Shown here piece after piece: positions 59,913 through 64,000 of a stretch of 64,000 nt of DNA. The DNA comes from Amycolatopsis pithecellobii (lineage in GTDB: Bacteria; Actinomycetota; Actinomycetes; Mycobacteriales; Pseudonocardiaceae). Every line of letters starts with the position of its first letter. Within the stretch, counting starts at the first letter, position 1. The stretch lies in contig NZ_WMBA01000004.1 in NCBI RefSeq assembly GCF_009707865.1, positions 124,001 through 188,000 of the forward strand, in the 5' to 3' direction. Made by a program: the position numbers and the translations under genes. Under the pieces are notes generated by a model that saw only the letters and a program-made list of their open reading frames with translations, had not been told where the DNA came from and did no database searches.

Positions 59913-61099
59913 GTCACGTCGTGGTGGTGGGCGCCGGCCTGGGCGGGGTGCGCACGGTCGAGCAGTTGCGCACCGCCGGATATCAGGGCGGCATCACGCT
60001 GGTCGGCGACGAGCCGCATGCGCCGTACGACCGGCCGCCGCTGTCGAAGCAGGTGCTGGCCGGCACCTGGACGCCCGAGCGGATCACGCTGCGCGATCAT
60101 GACGGGCTCGCCGAGTTGAACGTTCGCACCCACTTCGGCGTGCCGGCAACGGCGTTGCACGCCGGCGCCGTCGCTCTCGCCGATGGGACCGTGCTCGACG
60201 CCGACGCGGTGGTGATCGCGACCGGGGCCGAGGCTCGCAGGCTGCCCGGCCAGCCGCCCGGGGTGCATACCTTGCGCACCCTGGACGACTCGCTGGCGCT
60301 GCGCGTGGCGTTGGACGGTGCCCGGTCACTGCTGGTCGTCGGCGCCGGTTTCATCGGCGCCGAAGTGGCGAGCGGCGCCCGTGCCCGGGGGATCGGCGTC
60401 ACGGTGCTGGAAGCCATGCCGGTGCCCTGTGAGCGCGCACTCGGGCCGCAGCTCGGTGTCCTATGTGGACGATTGCTCACCGAGGCGGGCGTCGACCTGC
60501 GGCTGGGTACGCGACTGAGCCGTTTCGTCGACGCGAACACCGTCGAACTCGCCGACGGCAGCCGCGTATCGGCCGACGTGGTGCTGGCCGGGGTGGGCGC
60601 CACCCCCCGATCGTCCTGGCTGGACAAGGGCGACGTCGGCCTCGAGACGGCGAACGGCGTGGCATGCGACGAGCGCGGCCGGGTGGATGGGGCGTCCGGC
60701 GTGTGGGCGGTCGGCGACGTGGCCGCGTGGCAGGACCCGGTTCGCGGTGGCAGGTTCCGGCACGAGCACTGGACGAACGTCGTCGACCAGGCCGCCGTGG
60801 TGGCGCGCGATATCGCGGGCGCGGACCCACCGCCGGCCACCGTGCCGTACTTCTGGTCCGACCAGTTCGGCATGAAGATCCAGCTGGTCGGCAGGCCGGA
60901 TCTGGCCGGCACCATCGTGCCGCTGCGCGGTGAAGGCCTGACCGGTGGCCCGGTCAAAGGCACGGTCGCGGGTTACTTCGCAGGCGACCGCCTGGTCGCG
61001 GTGGTCGGCTTCGGTGCGGCCCGCTACCTGGCGAAGTACCACGCCCTGGTACTCAGGGGAGCCGGCCGGGCGGAAGCCACCGCCCTGGCGCAAAGCTGA
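59909..61099 (+). CDS. Ferredoxin reductase (FAD, pyridine nucleotide-disulfide family)
   Basis: NAD(P)H:ferredoxin reductase of 396 residues. Seen: VVVVGAGLGGVRTVEQL (FAD motif), YDRPPLSKQVLAG, IATGAEARRLPG, LLVVGAGFIGAEVASGARARG (NADH motif) and VWAVGDVAAW (second FAD motif), plus the C-terminal reductase domain. GTG 59909 lies in a GTGA overlap. It is the natural electron donor to the ferredoxin and P450 encoded on the opposite strand. Confidence 0.94.
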   Translation: MSHVVVVGAGLGGVRTVEQLRTAGYQGGITLVGDEPHAPYDRPPLSKQVLAGTWTPERITLRDHDGLAELNVRTHFGVPATALHAGAVALADGTVLDADAVVIATGAEARRLPGQPPGVHTLRTLDDSLALRVALDGARSLLVVGAGFIGAEVASGARARGIGVTVLEAMPVPCERALGPQLGVLCGRLLTEAGVDLRLGTRLSRFVDANTVELADGSRVSADVVLAGVGATPRSSWLDKGDVGLETANGVACDERGRVDGASGVWAVGDVAAWQDPVRGGRFRHEHWTNVVDQAAVVARDIAGADPPPATVPYFWSDQFGMKIQLVGRPDLAGTIVPLRGEGLTGGPVKGTVAGYFAGDRLVAVVGFGAARYLAKYHALVLRGAGRAEATALAQS

Positions 61100-61216
61100 C
61101 GACCACCACCCCCGGCGGACACGCTTCGCGCGACTGCCACATTCAACTCCGGCTGGTCCGCCGGTTGGCCGCGGATCTAGGGCGCCCCTGGGAAAAACCC
61201 GCGCCGTCGGACCGGC

Positions 61217-61527
61217 TCACCCCAGCTCGGGTCCGTCGCGGATTTCGGCAGCTTCCGCCCCGGTGAGGTCGTAGGTCTTGCCGGCGTGTGCGGCCGGGTC
61301 GACCAGCACCGCGGCGGTGGCGGCCGCGAGGTCGGAGCGCAGGACCGGTGCGACCGCGGCGTCACCGGCCGGCGCCGCGAGCTCCCCGGCGTCGACGGCT
61401 CCCGCGACGTCACGGGCGATGAACTGAACGTAGATCGCGTTCGCCAGCAGGGTCGTCGTAGTCCCCACGGCGGACCTCCACGCCGCGATCGGCCAGGTCG
61501 GTCACGGCGCCGGGATCACGGCGGTCA
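61217..61527 (-). pseudogene. Remnant of an NmrA/QorB-like NAD(P)-binding protein
   Basis: The minus strand gives, in one frame, DPGAVTDLADRGVEVRRGDYDDP (about 61515-61450, split here as an N-terminal piece) and, in another, NAIYVQFIARDVAGAVDAGE and HAGKTYDLTGAE. Both are NmrA/QorB-family segments, but the middle is missing, the frame is shifted and both ends are cut. A decayed gene. Confidence 0.6.
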
Positions 61528-61719
61528 GGGGGATAGGCGCAGTGCCGCGACCGGGCACGCCAGCACACCCGCCTCGGCGCCCGGGCGCTGGTCCGGCCCC
61601 ACCTCGCTGAGCAGGATCTCGAGCTCGCCGTCGTCGTCCAGCCGGTAGATCTCCGGTGCGCTCATTTCGCACCGCCCGTGTCCTTCGCAACGGTCGCGGT
61701 CGACCTCCACACGCGCCAT
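61525..61719 (-). CDS. 3Fe-4S ferredoxin
   Basis: Small electron carrier of 64 residues. Seen: RCEGHGRCEMSAPEI (the Cx2(H)x2C-like start of the cluster motif) and LACPVAALRL (final Cys), with three Cys in the pattern typical of P450-linked 3Fe-4S ferredoxins. It lies 2 bp after the P450 gene on the same strand and passes electrons from the reductase at 59909 to it. Confidence 0.92.
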   Translation of the reverse strand: MARVEVDRDRCEGHGRCEMSAPEIYRLDDDGELEILLSEVGPDQRPGAEAGVLACPVAALRLSP

Positions 61720-61721
61720 GG

Positions 61722-62921
61722 TCAGCGTCCTCCTGCGGGCACGACCGAGACCGGCAGCTTCGCGAGCCCGCGGATCGTCGGGTTGAGGTGGCGGACGGGC
61801 TCGCCCGCGAGTTCGAGGCGGTCGACGCGGCGAAGCAGCGCGGAGATGAGGGCCTGAGCCTCGATCCGGGCCAGGCCCTGGCCTGCGCACCCGTGCACGG
61901 CGTGGCCGAACGCGAGGTGGTCGAGGGGTCTGCGCCGGATGTCGAAGTGGTCGGGATCCGGGTAGTGGCGCTCGTCGCGGTTGGCCGAGGCGAAGCTCAC
62001 GACGACCCGGGCGCCAGCCGGAAGGGGTTCGCCGCCCATCTCGACGGCGCGCGTCGTCACGCGGGTGAAGTTCTGCGCCGGGGATTCCAGCCGGAGGCAT
62101 TCCTCGAACCCACTGCCGATCTGGCTCGGATCAGCCTTGAGCAGCTTCCAGAGCCCGGGGTCGGCCGCCAGCAGCCGAAGATAGTTGCCCAGGGAGTGCA
62201 CCGTGGTGTCCATCCCGGCGACGAGGTATGCCGTCATCAGCGGGACGGCGGCGTCCGGTGCGATCCTGCCCTCGTCCACGGCGTCGAGAATCGCCGCGCC
62301 CCAGCTACCAGGGGTGAGCTTCTCCCGGCTGGTCATCTCACCGATGTAGCGCTGGTGGGCCATGATCTCCGGAACGCGGGCCTCCAGCCGTTCGTCCATC
62401 GGACCCATGCCGGCGAACATGGCATCGGCTCCGGGGAGCAGGACCTCGCGGCCCTGCACGGGTAGCCCGATCAGGTCGGCGACAACGTCGACGGGCAGCC
62501 GCGCGGCGAGGTCACCGACACCGTCGAAGGTGCCCTGCTCGACCGCGTCCCGGACAAGCGAGTCGGCCTGCTCCGCGATCTGGGTGCGCAGTTTCGCCAG
62601 GGCCCGGGGTGCGAGTTTCTCACTGAGGACGGCGCGTAGCACGGCATGCTGGGGGTCGTCGGACGCGAGGACGGTGCCCGCCTGCAGGCCGTTCATCCGG
62701 TCGTTGATGCCCACCCCGGAGGCCGAGGAGAAGGTCATGTCGTCCGCCAGCACGGCCCGGACGTCGGCGTAGCGGGCGACCACCCAGACGGCGTGACGGC
62801 GAAGGTGCACCGCCGCACCCGCGTCCCGCAGCTCGCGGTAGGCCGGGTAGGGATCGGCGAGAACGGCATCGCTCCAGAGATCGAGGTCGGACACGGGAGT
62901 CGGTCGGGCTGCGGTGGACAT
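61722..62921 (-). CDS. Cytochrome P450
   Basis: Soluble bacterial P450 of 399 residues. Seen: I-helix AGMDTT at 235-240 (oxygen-activating), ExxR at Glu274-Arg277, and the heme-binding loop FGHAVHGCAGQGLAR with the Cys ligand at 345. The K-helix and meander (SANRDERHYPDPDHFD) are normal. It hydroxylates or dealkylates a substrate using the adjoining ferredoxin. Divergent from the MalT-like regulator. Confidence 0.95.
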   Translation of the reverse strand: MSTAARPTPVSDLDLWSDAVLADPYPAYRELRDAGAAVHLRRHAVWVVARYADVRAVLADDMTFSSASGVGINDRMNGLQAGTVLASDDPQHAVLRAVLSEKLAPRALAKLRTQIAEQADSLVRDAVEQGTFDGVGDLAARLPVDVVADLIGLPVQGREVLLPGADAMFAGMGPMDERLEARVPEIMAHQRYIGEMTSREKLTPGSWGAAILDAVDEGRIAPDAAVPLMTAYLVAGMDTTVHSLGNYLRLLAADPGLWKLLKADPSQIGSGFEECLRLESPAQNFTRVTTRAVEMGGEPLPAGARVVVSFASANRDERHYPDPDHFDIRRRPLDHLAFGHAVHGCAGQGLARIEAQALISALLRRVDRLELAGEPVRHLNPTIRGLAKLPVSVVPAGGR

Positions 62922-63007
62922 GAACTACCTCGGCGTCGAGTTGTGGGGTGAGCAGTCCGGCGGTCGAGCGCTACCGGACGCGATGAGCACCACTGTGCCC
63001 GCGGCGC

Positions 63008-63056
63008 CGAAACCGGGGCGAAACCGCGGCCGGCACTTGGGAGCCGGCCGTAAAAT
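63008..63056 (+). promoter_or_regulatory. CGAAAC direct repeats and possible leaderless promoter of the MalT-like gene
   Basis: CGAAAC at 63008-63013 and 63019-63024, 11 bp apart, matching those at 54923. A -10-like TAAAAT at 63051-63056 sits 6 bp before the GTG start with a poor -35, suggesting an activator-dependent, leaderless transcript. Confidence 0.6.
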
Positions 63057-63062
63057 CGTCCG

Positions 63063-64000
63063 GTGATCATCAATGCCAAGCTGGTCGCACCCGATCTCCC
63101 GCGTGCGTGGGTTCGGCGACCACGGCTCGCGACGCGGATCGCGGACGTCGTGACGTCCGGTCACACGGTGTGGGTCTGTGCCACGGCGGGTGCCGGTAAG
63201 ACCACCGCCGTGGTCGAGGCGCTCTCCGGGGGACCGGTCCCCGTCGCGTGGCTCACCCTCGACTCTTCGGATCAGGCCCCGGGGCGGCTGCTGAACTATC
63301 TGGAAGCGGCGCTGGCCCGCGTGTATCCGGATCTGGCCGGTGTTGCCGGCTGTGCGCTCGCCGCGCGTACCCCGCATATCGACACGGCCGGGCTGCTGGC
63401 GGACGCGATCGCCGACCGCCCCGTCGTCCTGGTGCTCGACCAGCTGGAACGGCTCGCGGACGCACCGAAGGCGCTCGCGATCATCGCCGCCCTGGCGCGG
63501 TACGCGCCTCGATCGTTGCGCCTGGTCCTGTGCAGCCGACGCGAGCTGACGCTCGATACCCCCTCGACGGCGGCCTGGGCGGACGTGATTCGCGTGGGGG
63601 AGGCCGATCTGGCGTTCACCGTGGCGGAGGCGGGCGCCGCGCTGGCGCTGCGCGGTGGTGGGGAGCTCGACGCCGAAGGCGCGGTCGCCGCGACCGGCGG
63701 GTGGGTCACCGGCGTGCTGTTCGAGGCCTGGCGGTCCGACCAGCATGTGCACGGGGCCGGTGGTGAGGCCGACCCGCTGCACGGCTACCTGGCCGCCCAC
63801 ATCCTCGCCGATCTCAATGACGTCCAGCGCGAGTTCCTCGTCCGCACCGCACTGTGCGACGAGGTGACCGTGCGCCGGTGCGAGGCGCTCGGTGTACCCG
63901 AGTCGGGTGCACGCCTGGGTGAGCTGCGTCGGCTGCACCTGCCCGCGACGTGGAGCGCTGAGCGGAAGGCGCTGCGCTGGCATCCCCGTCTGCGCGAGTA
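63063..64000 (+). CDS. MalT-type LuxR regulator, N-terminal part (runs off the window)
   Basis: Open frame from GTG 63063 to the window end, about 312 residues. Seen: the start LVAPDLPRAWVRRPRL typical of STAND/MalT-like regulators, Walker A ATAGAGKTT, Walker B VVLVLDQLERL, and RLVLCSRRE (sensor). The LuxR HTH would be beyond the edge. It is the likely activator of the ring-cleavage operons; CGAAAC repeats lie before it and before those operons. Confidence 0.88.
   Translation, partial: MIINAKLVAPDLPRAWVRRPRLATRIADVVTSGHTVWVCATAGAGKTTAVVEALSGGPVPVAWLTLDSSDQAPGRLLNYLEAALARVYPDLAGVAGCALAARTPHIDTAGLLADAIADRPVVLVLDQLERLADAPKALAIIAALARYAPRSLRLVLCSRRELTLDTPSTAAWADVIRVGEADLAFTVAEAGAALALRGGGELDAEGAVAATGGWVTGVLFEAWRSDQHVHGAGGEADPLHGYLAAHILADLNDVQREFLVRTALCDEVTVRRCEALGVPESGARLGELRRLHLPATWSAERKALRWHPRLRE

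Noticed and set aside
61100-61216. A gene or RNA between the ferredoxin reductase and the decayed NmrA gene
   Set aside because: 117 bp with no ribosome-binding site, motif or stable hairpin that I can recognise.
1-64000. Prophage, integrated plasmid or insertion sequence
   Set aside because: No integrase, transposase, phage structural gene, attachment repeat or tRNA junction was recognised; only truncated host-type genes point to past rearrangement.

Overview
The window is high-GC DNA with many GTG starts, 1-4 bp gene overlaps, a mycofactocin-type SDR, MHS-type MFS and LacI/TetR/GntR/LysR/RpiR/LuxR regulators. This points to a soil actinomycete, most likely Pseudonocardiales (Amycolatopsis-like); the placement is inference. 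It reads as a dense catabolic region of about a dozen small operons. I recognise no tRNA, rRNA, CRISPR array, transposase or phage gene.

Layout. (1) 1-5703: an operon for SDR, bicupin, alpha/beta hydrolase, flavin reductase, RibBA, DUF3500 protein and mycofactocin-type SDR, i.e. flavin synthesis plus reduction inside a catabolic operon. (2) 5657-12473: LacI regulator, amidohydrolase and a divergent polyamine-type ABC importer, linked by three copies of one operator. (3) 12497-14594: cupin/LysR pair, then remnants of a LuxR regulator and a BKACE enzyme. (4) 14612-27094: RpiR-centred block with two tandem hydrolases, a nitrate/sulfonate/taurine-type ABC importer with two tandem binding proteins, an MFS transporter, a DAO oxidoreductase and HyuB/HyuA; the three promoter regions carry the same operator at a fixed 31-bp spacing. 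(5) 27446-30429: aldo/keto reductase, TetR, hydrolase and CMD protein, with a promoter whose start is covered by a palindrome. (6) 30459-37740: GntR block with 2OG-Fe(II) oxygenase, VOC-FAH-acyl-CoA ligase, FAH-deacetylase and FMN reductase, sharing an AATCTCGAGATT-type palindrome. (7) 37748-50161: FAH-VOC pair, LuxR, TMEM175-like channel, ABC exporter, CMD, amidohydrolase, FAD monooxygenase, MFS and APC permease. (8) 50247-64000: an aromatic-ring catabolic block with FAD monooxygenase, two VOC dioxygenases, FAH, lactonase, ring-fission-type hydrolase fused to a CocE esterase, FMN reductase, ferredoxin reductase, ferredoxin, P450 and a MalT-type LuxR regulator.

Working together: uptake (two ABC importers, MFS, APC), activation (flavin- and P450-dependent hydroxylation fed by dedicated flavin reductases), ring cleavage (VOC dioxygenases) and hydrolysis of products (FAH, alpha/beta hydrolases, lactonase) recur in separately regulated sets. 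VOC-FAH pairs occur three times, each with a 4-bp overlap. For six of the seven intact or partial regulators a candidate operator can be read near the genes; these assignments are inference from sequence symmetry and position. No substrate can be fixed from sequence alone.
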